Source: an uncultured Bacteroidota bacterium (lineage in GTDB: Bacteria > Bacteroidota > Bacteroidia > Chitinophagales > Chitinophagaceae). From it: a stretch of DNA of 64,000 nucleotides. The notes below the pieces were generated by a model that was given only the letters and a program-made list of their open reading frames with translations, made no database searches and had not been told where the DNA came from. Made by a program: the position numbers and the translations under genes. Shown here in pieces: positions 17,864 through 26,102 of this stretch (the first letter of the stretch is position 1; every line of letters starts with the position of its first letter). The stretch is from positions 41,421 to 105,420 of the forward strand of contig CAIRYK010000047.1 in NCBI GenBank assembly GCA_903882805.1. The letters are read 5' to 3'.

Positions 17864-18576
17864 TGAGCAACAGTTATTTCAGGTTCAAAGAGTTTACGGT
17901 GCAGCAAGACCGCTGCGCCATGAAAATTACCACCGATGCCTGTCTGCTGGGCGCATGGACTCCGCTACCTACCGCAGCGGCAACGGCACTCGATATAGGC
18001 ACGGGCACGGGTCTGCTGGCGCTCATGCTGGCGCAGCGCAACCCTGCCCTAAATATTGACGCTATAGAACTGGATGCCGAAGCCGCCATGCAAGCCGCAG
18101 AAAACGCAGCCGCATCGCCATGGGCTAATCGCATTTCAGTGTTGCAGGGCGATGTTTGTGCCTATGACTTTACCAAAAAATACGATGTAGTAATTACCAA
18201 TCCCCCGTTTTTCAATAGCAGTCTGCTTGGGCCCGATGCCAGGCGCAACAACGCAAGGCACACCCACAGGCTTCCCTACCCCGCCCTGCTGCAGGCAATA
18301 GATGGTTGTTTGGCTCCCGGTGGGTATCTGTCTATATTATTACCCGTTGCCGAATTTGCGATATGGGAGCGCCACTGCGCTGCACATGGGTGGTACAATG
18401 TTGGCCAGCTCCATATTTGCCATCGGCCAAGCGCTGCAGCAAAGCGTATCATTGGTTTGTTTAGCAGGCAAAGCGCCCCTATTGCCTCCAGCGATGAGTT
18501 GACCATCTACAATACCGATGGCGCTTATAGCGCCGACTCTAGTCGTCTTCTTGGTCCGTACTATCTTGCGCTGTAG
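17863..18576 (+). CDS. trmN6: tRNA1(Val) (adenine-37-N6)-methyltransferase TrmN6-like
   Basis: The start is the ATG at 17863 (MSNSYFRFKEFTVQQDRCAM), overlapping the tsaD stop by one base; 237 aa. A Rossmann SAM domain shows ALDIGTGTGLLALMLAQ and an acidic IDAIELDAEAA, and the adenine-N6 signature is NPPF (VVITNPPFFNSS). TDACLLGAW is characteristic of the TrmN6/YfiC group. It methylates A37 of tRNA-Val in E. coli; the same specificity is inferred. The last 38 bp overlap the convergent membrane-protein gene. Confidence 0.88.
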   Translation: MSNSYFRFKEFTVQQDRCAMKITTDACLLGAWTPLPTAAATALDIGTGTGLLALMLAQRNPALNIDAIELDAEAAMQAAENAAASPWANRISVLQGDVCAYDFTKKYDVVITNPPFFNSSLLGPDARRNNARHTHRLPYPALLQAIDGCLAPGGYLSILLPVAEFAIWERHCAAHGWYNVGQLHICHRPSAAAKRIIGLFSRQSAPIASSDELTIYNTDGAYSADSSRLLGPYYLAL

Positions 18577-19126
18577 CGGGTTCGTCGTAGCCGGGGTTGC
18601 GTACTTCGTTTACTTTGGGCCTTGGAGGGCGGGTGGGTAATGGCGGTACTACTACTATATTATTTGTAGTTTCCGTATCGTCGTAGCCGGGATTGGGTAT
18701 TTCGTTGAGGTCCACCACCACTTCCTTTTTCTTAAACATAAAGAACAGGCATATCATAGCCCATGCCACCCAAAACAGGTACACGCCGGTATGAAAACGC
18801 CACCCCAGCAGGTGGTGCGAAAAATCGTTGGTAAAATCGAGGTAGGTAACATATGCCCCGCAAGCAGCAGCCCCAAGCAACAGCAGGTTGAGCAATATCG
18901 AGGCTATACGCCCCCACTTCCTGTGAAAGTAATAATGTACCGTAAACAAAATAATCAATGCCAGGTAGACCGCAATAGCCCCCTGCCACCATATTTTCAT
19001 AAAATTGTACTCCTGAAAAAAGAAAGTAATACCTACCCTGCCTATCCACGAAGCCTTAGAGAGCAAAAAGCCCGAAACACAGGATAGTCCGGCCAAAAAG
19101 AGCAGAAATAATATTGCACGCTTCAT
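18539..19126 (-). CDS. Four-helix membrane protein with two NPGYD motifs
   Basis: 195 aa. Four hydrophobic segments (AILFLLFLAGLSCVSGFLL, AIAVYLALIILFTVHYYF, ILLNLLLLGAAACGAYV, VYLFWVAWAMICLFFMF) are followed by a soluble tail of about 60 residues with a proline-rich centre (VVPPLPTRPPRP) between two near-copies of NPGYD (EIPNPGYDDTETT, EVRNPGYDEPATA), then an acidic end. The start overlaps the stop of the NYN gene as TAATG, so the two are coupled. I do not recognise the family; the tail may be a docking segment. Confidence 0.65.
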   Translation of the reverse strand: MKRAILFLLFLAGLSCVSGFLLSKASWIGRVGITFFFQEYNFMKIWWQGAIAVYLALIILFTVHYYFHRKWGRIASILLNLLLLGAAACGAYVTYLDFTNDFSHHLLGWRFHTGVYLFWVAWAMICLFFMFKKKEVVVDLNEIPNPGYDDTETTNNIVVVPPLPTRPPRPKVNEVRNPGYDEPATAQDSTDQEDD

Positions 19127-19947
19127 TACACTGTTTTTGTTGATTTCTTTTTAGCAGGTTTTTTGCCCGTGGTTGCCGGTTTTTCTACCGGCTTGGGTTT
19201 TACCTTTATATATACCAGTTTTATATTGCTTTTGTCGGTAGTGCGCTCGTCTATCTCAAAGCGATCGGTGCTTTTTATCAGCAGACCCAGCTTTTTAAAT
19301 CCATAGTTGCGCGCATCAAAGTCGGGTTCTTTTTTCAGCATCATAGAGCCCACATCGCCCAGAAAAGCCCAGCCCGAATCGTCGGCAATATCGCTAATGC
19401 TCGACGATATCAGTTGTATGGTGTTTTCGTCCAGTCGCTTTATGGTGTTGGTGGGCGCTGCTACTTCTTCTTTTTTATCTTCTTCCTTGGCGGCCGGTTT
19501 GGCAGCCTCGCTCAGTATCTCTATATATATAAACTTGTCGCAGGCGGCAATAAAGGGCGATGGAGTTTTTTTCTGCCCCATACCTATTACCTTCACCCCT
19601 GCCTCGCGCAGGCGCAGTGCCAGCCGTGTAAAATCACTGTCGCTCGATATGATGCAGAAACCGTCTACCCTGCCGGTATACAGTATATCCATAGCATCAA
19701 TTATCATTGCCGAATCGGTGGCGTTTTTGCCGGTGGTGTAGCTATACTGCTGTATGGGCGTAATAGCGTTTTCCAGCAATACCCCCTTCCAGCCCGCCAC
19801 CGTGGGCTTGGTCCAGTCGCCGTATATGCGCTTAAAGGTAGGCGTGCCATACTTGGCTATTTCCTCCATCATGCCCTTTACATTGGCATAGGGCACATTG
19901 TCGGCATCTATCAGCACGGCAAACTTTAGTTCGGCAGTATTTTGCAT
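19126..19947 (-). CDS. NYN-domain ribonuclease-like protein with C-terminal LOTUS/OST-HTH domain
   Basis: Best start is the ATG at 19947 (MQNTAELKFAVLIDADN), 273 aa. The NYN (PIN-like) fold shows the acidic set D14/D16 (LIDADN), D78 (ATDSAM) and D103/D105 (SSDSDF), consistent with metal-dependent RNA cleavage. A Lys/Ala/Glu linker leads to an OST-HTH/LOTUS-type domain (~175-250: IQLISSSISDIADD, WAFLGDVGSMMLKK, YGFKKLGLLIKS), an RNA-binding winged helix. The tail is Lys/Pro-rich. Cytoplasmic; RNA target unknown. It is coupled to the downstream membrane protein. Confidence 0.85.
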   Translation of the reverse strand: MQNTAELKFAVLIDADNVPYANVKGMMEEIAKYGTPTFKRIYGDWTKPTVAGWKGVLLENAITPIQQYSYTTGKNATDSAMIIDAMDILYTGRVDGFCIISSDSDFTRLALRLREAGVKVIGMGQKKTPSPFIAACDKFIYIEILSEAAKPAAKEEDKKEEVAAPTNTIKRLDENTIQLISSSISDIADDSGWAFLGDVGSMMLKKEPDFDARNYGFKKLGLLIKSTDRFEIDERTTDKSNIKLVYIKVKPKPVEKPATTGKKPAKKKSTKTV

Positions 19948-19965
19948 TTCGCAGTAATTGTGCCG

Positions 19966-19973
19966 CAAAGGTA
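19966..19973 (-). promoter_or_regulatory. -7 box TACCTTTG
   Basis: Minus-strand TACCTTTG followed by CGGC, 19 bases upstream of the NYN gene ATG; implies a short leader for the NYN-membrane protein operon. Confidence 0.5.
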
Positions 19974-20047
19974 GGTTGTTGCGATAGAATAGTTTGTGGT
20001 AATGTTTTGTCGTGCTTGTTGGTGGATTTACATATATATAAACAGAT

Positions 20048-20799
20048 GTTCTTAGTCTTCCGACTAAGAACTAAGCGGAATACGGTCTTCAGACCGGCGA
20101 ATGGGGTATAAATATTCTGCTAAATATACCAGTCTTCCAAACGCAACGGTCCCGCAATATTCTTGATTATAGCCTTTGCACTACTATACAAGTATTCTTC
20201 AGGAAGCTCTACCCAGCCTGCACGAACAGGATTTTGATGAATATAATTGAGTTTTTCGTTAAAAAACTTCAAAGAATAGACCGATTCCGGGTGGTTGTCG
20301 TGGATCCATACTTGATAGTTGCTGTTAGTTGCTGTCTGTGCTGCGTTCCACGCAAATCGGTGCAGCATCCATTCCCTCCGGCTTTCGGGTTCGTTTTTTA
20401 TGGCATCTAAAATGCTGATAGCAGTAAATTTCTTAAAATCCCTAATCGTGTCCGATAGCTTCCCTGTTTCACTACGTGCAATAAGGTGTATATGGTTTGT
20501 CATGATTACATAGGCATATATCCTTAGACCCTTGTTTTTTATGCAATAATCGAGACTATTTATAACAATGTCCCTATAGTTTTTTCTCGAAAACACATCG
20601 ACCCAGTCTACTATTGTAAGGGTAAGGAAATGAGTAGCATCTTGCTCACGTATTTGATGGCCGGATTTCATGGTATATATTTTGCTACCAAAATAAGGGG
20701 ATTTGAGGATTTTGTAAAATGGTACTAACTTGCTTTATCTGCCCATTCACCGGTCTGAAGACCGGGTACCGGGCAGTTCTTAGTCGGAAGACTAAGAAC
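20048..20799 (-). mobile_element. RAYT element with inverted REP pairs at both ends
   Basis: Left end: GTTCTTAGTC-TTCC-GACTAAGAAC (20048-20071), then CGGTCT-TC-AGACCG (20083-20096), then GAATGGG. Right end: the mirror set, with CGGTCT-GA-AGACCG (20751-20764) and GTTCTTAGTC-GGAA-GACTAAGAAC (20776-20799). The two ends are inverted copies that differ mainly in the spacer between the hairpins, and they frame a single RAYT gene. Confidence 0.85.
20120..20671 (-). CDS. REP-associated tyrosine transposase (RAYT, Y1/HUH family)
   Basis: 183 aa of the IS200-like Y1 superfamily. The HUH pair is H60-I-H62 (VIMTNHIHLIARS) and the nucleophile is Tyr143 in KLNYIHQNPVRAGWVELPEEY, the hallmark block of RAYT proteins. 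Length and motifs are complete with no frameshift, so it could be active. RAYTs nick and rejoin single-stranded DNA at REP hairpins; the GTTCTTAGTC hairpins beside it are its probable substrates. The start is ATG at 20671 (MKSGHQIREQDATHFLTLT). Confidence 0.92.
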   Translation of the reverse strand: MKSGHQIREQDATHFLTLTIVDWVDVFSRKNYRDIVINSLDYCIKNKGLRIYAYVIMTNHIHLIARSETGKLSDTIRDFKKFTAISILDAIKNEPESRREWMLHRFAWNAAQTATNSNYQVWIHDNHPESVYSLKFFNEKLNYIHQNPVRAGWVELPEEYLYSSAKAIIKNIAGPLRLEDWYI

Positions 20800-21938
20800 A
20801 TCGAGGTGATGGAGGTAACTACAGAATTCGTAAAATCAATACTGACGGAATTATTTCTACAATTACTGGAAGTGGAATTATAGGTTACAACGGCGATAGT
20901 ATTATGGCCACCTCGGCTAACATGGGTCCAAGTGCTGTTAGTTTTGACCGTAAAGGTTATATGTATATTGCTGATGCATGGAATAGACGTGTTCGGAAAG
21001 TAGACACTACGGGTACCATTCACACCATAGCCGGAACAGGAGTATTGGGATATACAGGAGATGGTGGACCTGCGATTCTGGCAACATTAAATCAGCCAGC
21101 TGGGGTGGCCGTTGATGACTCGGGAAATGTGTATTTTGCTGACAGTTATAACAACTGTATTCGAATGGTAAACAAATTGGGTATTATTACAACTATAGCG
21201 GGTACTGGTGTAGCAGGATATAGTGGTGATGGAGGGGCTGCAACGGCTGCAAAAATAAATATCCCAGTTAGGGTTGCACTGGATAAATCAGGGAATTTAT
21301 ATTTTTCGGATTTCTCCAATCGCATCCGAAAAATTGACAAATCGGGAATTATTACTACGGTTGCCGGAACGGGGTTTGTAGGTTTTTACGGGGATAATGG
21401 GCAAGCTACTAATGCACAGTTAAATGGGCCTGCTGGGATTTCGGTAGATGCTATTGGAAATATATACATAGCAGATAGTTACAACCAAAGGATACGCAAA
21501 ATTGACGCTTCAGGCATTATTACCACTGTGGCGGGCACTGGTATCCGGGGCCATACCGGAGATGGTGGGCCGGCTACGGCCGCAGACTTAAACGCTCCAG
21601 ATGGTGTAGTCATAGACAACGATGGCAACTTGGTTTTTACAGAATACGGCGGCAATACCGTTCGGAAAATAATCTACAACTTGGCCGTGGAGAAAGGTAT
21701 TAATACGGCAGATGTACGGATTTACCCCAACCCGGCTACTTCTGTATTGTATTTTGAATTCCCAAATCAAGAAAAGGCAACAGTGAGACTATTTGATATC
21801 ACGGGGCGGATAGTAGCCCAACAGGAAGTGATAGGGATTAAAACCAGCATCAAAGTAAAGGACTTTGCACCTGGTATTTACTTTTATAAAATCACATCAA
21901 GTATAGGCGCCAAATCAGGTAAAGTAACCATTGAATAA
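20796..21938 (+). pseudogene. NHL-repeat protein with T9SS domain, 5' end lost at the REP border
   Basis: The coding frame starts only three bases before the right REP hairpin ends (in-frame TAA at 20793) and already reads NHL-type sequence (NYRIRKINTDGIISTITGSG). An internal ATG at 20904 would give 344 aa but no signal peptide. About five NHL blades follow (GYMYIADAWNRRVRKVD, GNVYFADSYNNCIRMV, GNIYIADSYNQRIRKID), then a T9SS sorting domain (VRIYPNPATSVLYFEF ... GIYFYKI). The missing N-terminus is not on the left side of the RAYT element, so DNA was lost or moved. It resembles the N-terminal half of the protein at 34951-38940. Confidence 0.8.
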
Positions 21939-22005
21939 TTCCACTACACAGATATTCTTAGTCTCCCGACTCCTATCAAAAACCTCATTTTACAAATTTT
22001 CAAAC

Positions 22006-22154
22006 TGCCTCGTAGAGGCTATCCTGTTTGTAGCTGAGCATTAATTTATCGCTCATGCGCCGTAGGCGCTATCCCATTCGCGGATTGGATAGCGCCTACG
22101 GCGCATAACTGTATTTGCAATTGTTGCTACAAACAGGTAAGCCTCTACGAGGCA
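22006..22154. repeat. Nested inverted repeat (two palindromic arms inside another pair)
   Basis: The outer arms 22006-22034 and 22126-22154 (29 nt, two adjacent mismatches) each contain the palindrome GCCTCGTAGAGGC. The inner arms 22055-22074 and 22087-22106 are a perfect 20-bp inverted repeat containing GCGCCGTAGGCGC. A decayed REP-like scrap (TTCTTAGTCTCCCGACT) precedes it at about 21956-21971. The rest of 21939-22299 has no gene. Confidence 0.85.
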
Positions 22155-22247
22155 AATCCATACTTTGCAATCAAATTCATAAATACCATTTACCAAGTAT
22201 TGAATCTATTGCACTTACAACAACACCCAATCAAATATACAAAAAAA

Positions 22248-22275
22248 CTCCGCCACCCAAAAAAGGATAGCGGAG
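22248..22275 (-). terminator. Terminator after transaldolase
   Basis: CTCCGC (22248-22253) pairs with GCGGAG (22270-22275); on the minus strand the hairpin is followed by a run of seven T, 25 bases after the gene end. Confidence 0.65.
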
Positions 22276-22299
22276 CATAATATATTCATCAACTACTAC

Positions 22300-22953
22300 T
22301 TATTGCATAGACTTCGCATCTTTCAAAAACTGCTCCAGACCTATGTCTGTGAGCGGGTGTTTCAGCAAGCCGAGGATGGAGGAAAGCGGGCTGGTACAAA
22401 CATCGGCGCCAGCTTCTGCACAACGCACTATATGTAGCGGGTTGCGGATAGATGCTGCAAGCACCTCGGTCATAAAGCCCTGTGTATTGTATATGTTTAC
22501 TATTTGCTCTATCAATTGTACTCCATCCCAGCTACCATCGTCTATACGGCCTATAAACGGAGATACATAAGTAGCGCCTGCTTTAGCAGCCAATATAGCC
22601 TGACCGGCAGAGAATACCAATGTACAGTTGGTGCGTATATCGTTGTCGGTAAACCACTTGATGGCTTTAATACCGTCTTTTATCATAGGCACTTTTACCA
22701 CTATGTTTTTGTGAATAGCCGCCAGTTTCTTACCTTCTTCTACAATACCTTCAAAAGTTACACCCAGTACTTCGGCACTTACAGGGCCGTCTACCATTTC
22801 GCATATGGTAAGGTAGTGCTGCATTACTGCATCGTGTCCTTTAATGCCTTCCTTAGCCATCAACGAAGGATTGGTAGTTACGCCATCCAATATACCGAGG
22901 TCGTTGGCTTCCTGAATCTGCGCCAGATTGGCTGTGTCTATAAAAAATTTCAT
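22300..22953 (-). CDS. tal: Transaldolase (fructose-6-phosphate aldolase/TalC-type)
   Basis: The frame extends to 22977 but the family start is MKFFIDTANLAQIQEANDLG (ATG 22953), 217 aa, the short decameric subfamily. Motifs: GVTTNPSLMAKEG, VSAEVL, Schiff-base Lys87 in NIVVKVPM, CTLVFSAGQAILAAKAGATY, SPFIGRIDD. It transfers a dihydroxyacetone unit in the non-oxidative pentose phosphate pathway; fructose-6-phosphate aldolase activity is an alternative in the same subfamily. Single gene with its own promoter and terminator. Confidence 0.92.
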   Translation of the reverse strand: MKFFIDTANLAQIQEANDLGILDGVTTNPSLMAKEGIKGHDAVMQHYLTICEMVDGPVSAEVLGVTFEGIVEEGKKLAAIHKNIVVKVPMIKDGIKAIKWFTDNDIRTNCTLVFSAGQAILAAKAGATYVSPFIGRIDDGSWDGVQLIEQIVNIYNTQGFMTEVLAASIRNPLHIVRCAEAGADVCTSPLSSILGLLKHPLTDIGLEQFLKDAKSMQ

Positions 22954-22974
22954 ACTATCTTTTGTTTGCAGCGG

Positions 22975-22982
22975 CAAAGTTA
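22975..22982 (-). promoter_or_regulatory. -7 box TAACTTTG
   Basis: Minus-strand TAACTTTG followed by CCGC, 22 bases upstream of the transaldolase start. Confidence 0.5.
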
Positions 22983-23090
22983 CTTAAAAGTTTAGCTGCA
23001 CACGGCAATACAATGAAGAAAGTTTTAAACAGTGTTGCCCCAAAATGGTGAATAACAATGAGGGGATAGCCACTATCACCGCCAGCCCTA

Positions 23091-25595
23091 TTAAAATGTA
23101 AACCTAAACGATGGTTTTACAATAAAATAATACACACCCGGTTTGTTTTGGTCGGTGAGGCGCCACACAAAGTCCATGCGTGCTATCCTAAAAATGTTCT
23201 CTATCCCAAAACCTACTTCTACATAGGGGTCATTTATTCTACTCAGGGATTTAGGAAACAGGTATTGCTGTTGGTAGTTTTCGGCACTCAAGGCGCCTAT
23301 ATAGCCCTTTGCAAAAAAGAAATTGCGCCACTTCAGTTTATTAATCAGCGGAATCCGGTCGAGCAGCAAACCCTCTATGTGCTGCTCCATGTGTATAGAT
23401 ACATATTCATCAGATGCATATTCCATAAACTTCATGAGGTTGAAGGCGTAATCGTCAAACAACACCAACTGATTGCCAAATGGCATATCAAGGTAAGGGT
23501 ACGGAACTGTACCCATTGTTTTGCCGGCCTCTATATAATACTTAAAGTAGCCCAGTTTCTTGGTGCGTATCTGCTGCCGAAGCGAAGCCCTCACTTTTTG
23601 AAAACTGACATCGCCACCAAACAGCCCCTTATCGGCAATTCGGTATTGCAGCGCTACATCGGGGTATTTACGGAAGGTGGTTTTAAAGTCTTTTTCGTCG
23701 TAAAACACCGCTCTTGCATTTTTGTTTTGCCAACTATAGCGCAGCGTCAGGTCTACACCTGCTGCATTGTAGTTGTTGCGTAGCTCAGTGGTGCCGGTGG
23801 GGGTAGTTGCGAAGAAGGCGCCGCCAGGCGTAGGGCTAATGGTATTTTGATTGTAGTTAATCCGGGTTGTCAATCCTGTAGACCAAATATGCTCGGTATA
23901 GGCATTAAGGTCGCGTACATAGTTGCGCGATGCATCTATGGCGCCCAGTTGCACCAACGACGAAAATACATTGTCGAGGTCCATATTGTTGGGGCTACGC
24001 CCCAGTTGATTGATGTCGTAGCGGTAGCCGCCGCCCACGGTTGTTTTGTGTTTGGTAGCAGCCCCCAATGTGTAGGCAGCCTCGGCATTGTACTTCCACA
24101 CCCGGTCGTGCGTGCCATAGGCCGCATAGGCTGCCAGAGAGAGCGGCACAGCCCAATCATCTACGGTCTTGAAACCCAGCTTCACCCTCGACCGCTCAAT
24201 ACCGTTGTAACTATAAAACGAATAAAAATTACCAATATCTACCTTATGCACCGGATAGTAACCGGACACCAACGCCACTACCAGTTTCTTACGCAAAATA
24301 AAACGCGGGTCTTTTTCCAGTTGTGCCGCCATACCAAATATACCGTTGTCTTCTTTTGTTAGGGCTATATGTCGGGCATCCGTCCAGTATTGGTCGCTGC
24401 GGTGCGTTGCAGAATCGGCCTCTACTACCCTATCTACTCCCTTAAACACTCGTGGCGGTAACTCGCTATCAATTACATAATTATGAAAAGTAGCATTTTT
24501 ACGACCAAAAAATCCGGTCAGGTCCGACGAGTTTTCTATTACTGTAAAGTCACCTATTACATTCGACTCCTTTAGCATCCAGTGCTTACCGCCTACCGCC
24601 TCATATTTCTGATTAATCCAGAAACTACGCACAAAATTCACATTTGCCTGTATATCAAACCGCACACTTATTTCCTTTAGCGCCCAGTTGGCAGAGTCTA
24701 TATACATTTCGCCTATAAAAGCCAGGTCGCGTTTCTGCTTTGGCCTAAAGGTTATTTTGTATGCCTTACCATCGCCATGCCCTGTACTGTCGGTTAGATA
24801 AAATTTGTAATTGTTTTTATAGTTATCATTCAGCGGACCGGCAAAACTTTTTTCGAGAATAACAACATAGTTGTCGTAAAAATTGGGTACCTGATACAGG
24901 TCTTCTACAAACTTCATGATTTTTGGGCCTGCCAGTCCGGTGGTATTTACCCCATCTACAAAATCTTTGGTTTCCTTTGGCGACCGCTGGTAATAGTGGC
25001 GCACCATTTTCTCTACCAGCAATACCGGCAGGTAGGTAACGCCATCGGCATTGGTGTCTACGTTCTTCCAAATATAGTCGAACGGGCGCACCAGTATATT
25101 TTTCTTTATCTTATCGGTAAAATGATTGAGGTCGAAACGGATTTTGGAATATTCCTCGCTCGAATACCGCTCCCGAAAATCGGGATTGTTCTTTTCCTTA
25201 TTGGCAATTACATTCCTCAGTATTGGCCATGCCTGATTCTCGCCGGGGCGCACCACCAGTTCATCGAGCTGAAAAAACTCGGCAGCGAGGTCTATATTCA
25301 AGTGTTGACTGCCGCGTACTATAGCCACCTTATTGGTGAGGTAACCGAGGTAGGATACAATTAGGGTATCGGCGCCCTTTAGCTCGGAGTTGTTTATTAA
25401 AATCGAAAAATAACCAGCGGTATCGGTAGTAGCGCCGGTATTGGTGCCCTTTAGCACCACATGAGCAAACGGAAGCGGTTCGCCCGAGCCTTTTTCGCGC
25501 ACATGTCCGTCTATTGTTGTAGTTTGAGCCATAACCACAACCGGCAACACCCCAATAAAAAGCATCAATATAAAACACGCATATATACGAAACAT
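23091..25595 (-). CDS. DUF5686 family outer-membrane protein with CarboxypepD_reg domain
   Basis: 834 aa. Signal peptide (MFRIYACFILMLFIGVLPVV) then a carboxypeptidase-regulatory-like beta domain (TTIDGHVREKGSGEPLPFAH, GYFSILINN, DTLIVSYLGYLTNKV; ~26-110), a VRPGENQAWPILRNVIANKE helix typical of DUF5686 proteins, and about 600 residues of amphipathic strands ending in Phe (FIVKPSFRFTF), as in an outer-membrane barrel. Such proteins are Bacteroidetes-specific and not characterised; there is no TonB plug domain. It stands alone between transaldolase and a repeat-filled gap. Confidence 0.85.
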   Translation of the reverse strand: MFRIYACFILMLFIGVLPVVVMAQTTTIDGHVREKGSGEPLPFAHVVLKGTNTGATTDTAGYFSILINNSELKGADTLIVSYLGYLTNKVAIVRGSQHLNIDLAAEFFQLDELVVRPGENQAWPILRNVIANKEKNNPDFRERYSSEEYSKIRFDLNHFTDKIKKNILVRPFDYIWKNVDTNADGVTYLPVLLVEKMVRHYYQRSPKETKDFVDGVNTTGLAGPKIMKFVEDLYQVPNFYDNYVVILEKSFAGPLNDNYKNNYKFYLTDSTGHGDGKAYKITFRPKQKRDLAFIGEMYIDSANWALKEISVRFDIQANVNFVRSFWINQKYEAVGGKHWMLKESNVIGDFTVIENSSDLTGFFGRKNATFHNYVIDSELPPRVFKGVDRVVEADSATHRSDQYWTDARHIALTKEDNGIFGMAAQLEKDPRFILRKKLVVALVSGYYPVHKVDIGNFYSFYSYNGIERSRVKLGFKTVDDWAVPLSLAAYAAYGTHDRVWKYNAEAAYTLGAATKHKTTVGGGYRYDINQLGRSPNNMDLDNVFSSLVQLGAIDASRNYVRDLNAYTEHIWSTGLTTRINYNQNTISPTPGGAFFATTPTGTTELRNNYNAAGVDLTLRYSWQNKNARAVFYDEKDFKTTFRKYPDVALQYRIADKGLFGGDVSFQKVRASLRQQIRTKKLGYFKYYIEAGKTMGTVPYPYLDMPFGNQLVLFDDYAFNLMKFMEYASDEYVSIHMEQHIEGLLLDRIPLINKLKWRNFFFAKGYIGALSAENYQQQYLFPKSLSRINDPYVEVGFGIENIFRIARMDFVWRLTDQNKPGVYYFIVKPSFRFTF

Positions 25596-25716
25596 GGGCT
25601 GTGGTTGTTGATGGTAAAATTAGGAAAAGCAGTATAAACAAACCGAGAAATAGAATTATAGTTCTTCGCCAAAATTAGTGGGTATAATAAATTTGCCAAT
25701 AACTATCCCGAAGTAT

Positions 25717-25890
25717 TGATGCTGTAGGCATCACATGTTTATAGCATTAGAAATCATCAACACCGATGCCGTAGGTATCGTATGTAACGATATACATACT
25801 TAGTAATACATCAAGCGTACCTATTCGATACCTACGGCATCGGAACATAAAAGTCGATTTTACTATAATTATTTGATGCCTACAGCATCA
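25717..25890. repeat. Nested inverted repeat of GATGC-GTAGG-CATC family
   Basis: Outer arms TGATGCTGTAGGCATCA (25717-25733) and TGATGCCTACAGCATCA (25874-25890) enclose inner arms CCGATGCCGTAGGTATCG (25763-25780) and its complement (25826-25843, perfect 18 bp). The layout mirrors 22006-22154. The flank ACATGTTTATAGCAT after the first arm recurs at the right end of the window. The remainder of 25596-26102 has no gene. Confidence 0.88.
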
Positions 25891-26009
25891 GATGTGCACT
25901 CCGAATATTTCTTTTGTGCGAAAGCGAAATACAGGACTCCAAATACAACCCATAGATTTTAGCGAAGAATAAGAATTATAGTATAAAACCCGCACCAAAG
26001 CATATTGCT

Positions 26010-26017
26010 TATATTTG
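26010..26017 (+). promoter_or_regulatory. -7 box TATATTTG
   Basis: Exact TAnnTTTG followed by C, about 86 bases upstream of the sulfotransferase start, just after the repeat cluster. Confidence 0.4.
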
Positions 26018-26102
26018 CTGCCCGGTAAAAAATAGCCGCCGGGGTATGTACAGAACCCCGGTATTTACCAAAGTTTAATACCCAAAAACACGATACGAAG
26101 GA

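Noticed and set aside
22006..25890. CRISPR array
   Set aside because: Repeats are inverted pairs, not regularly spaced direct repeats with unique spacers, and no cas gene is present.
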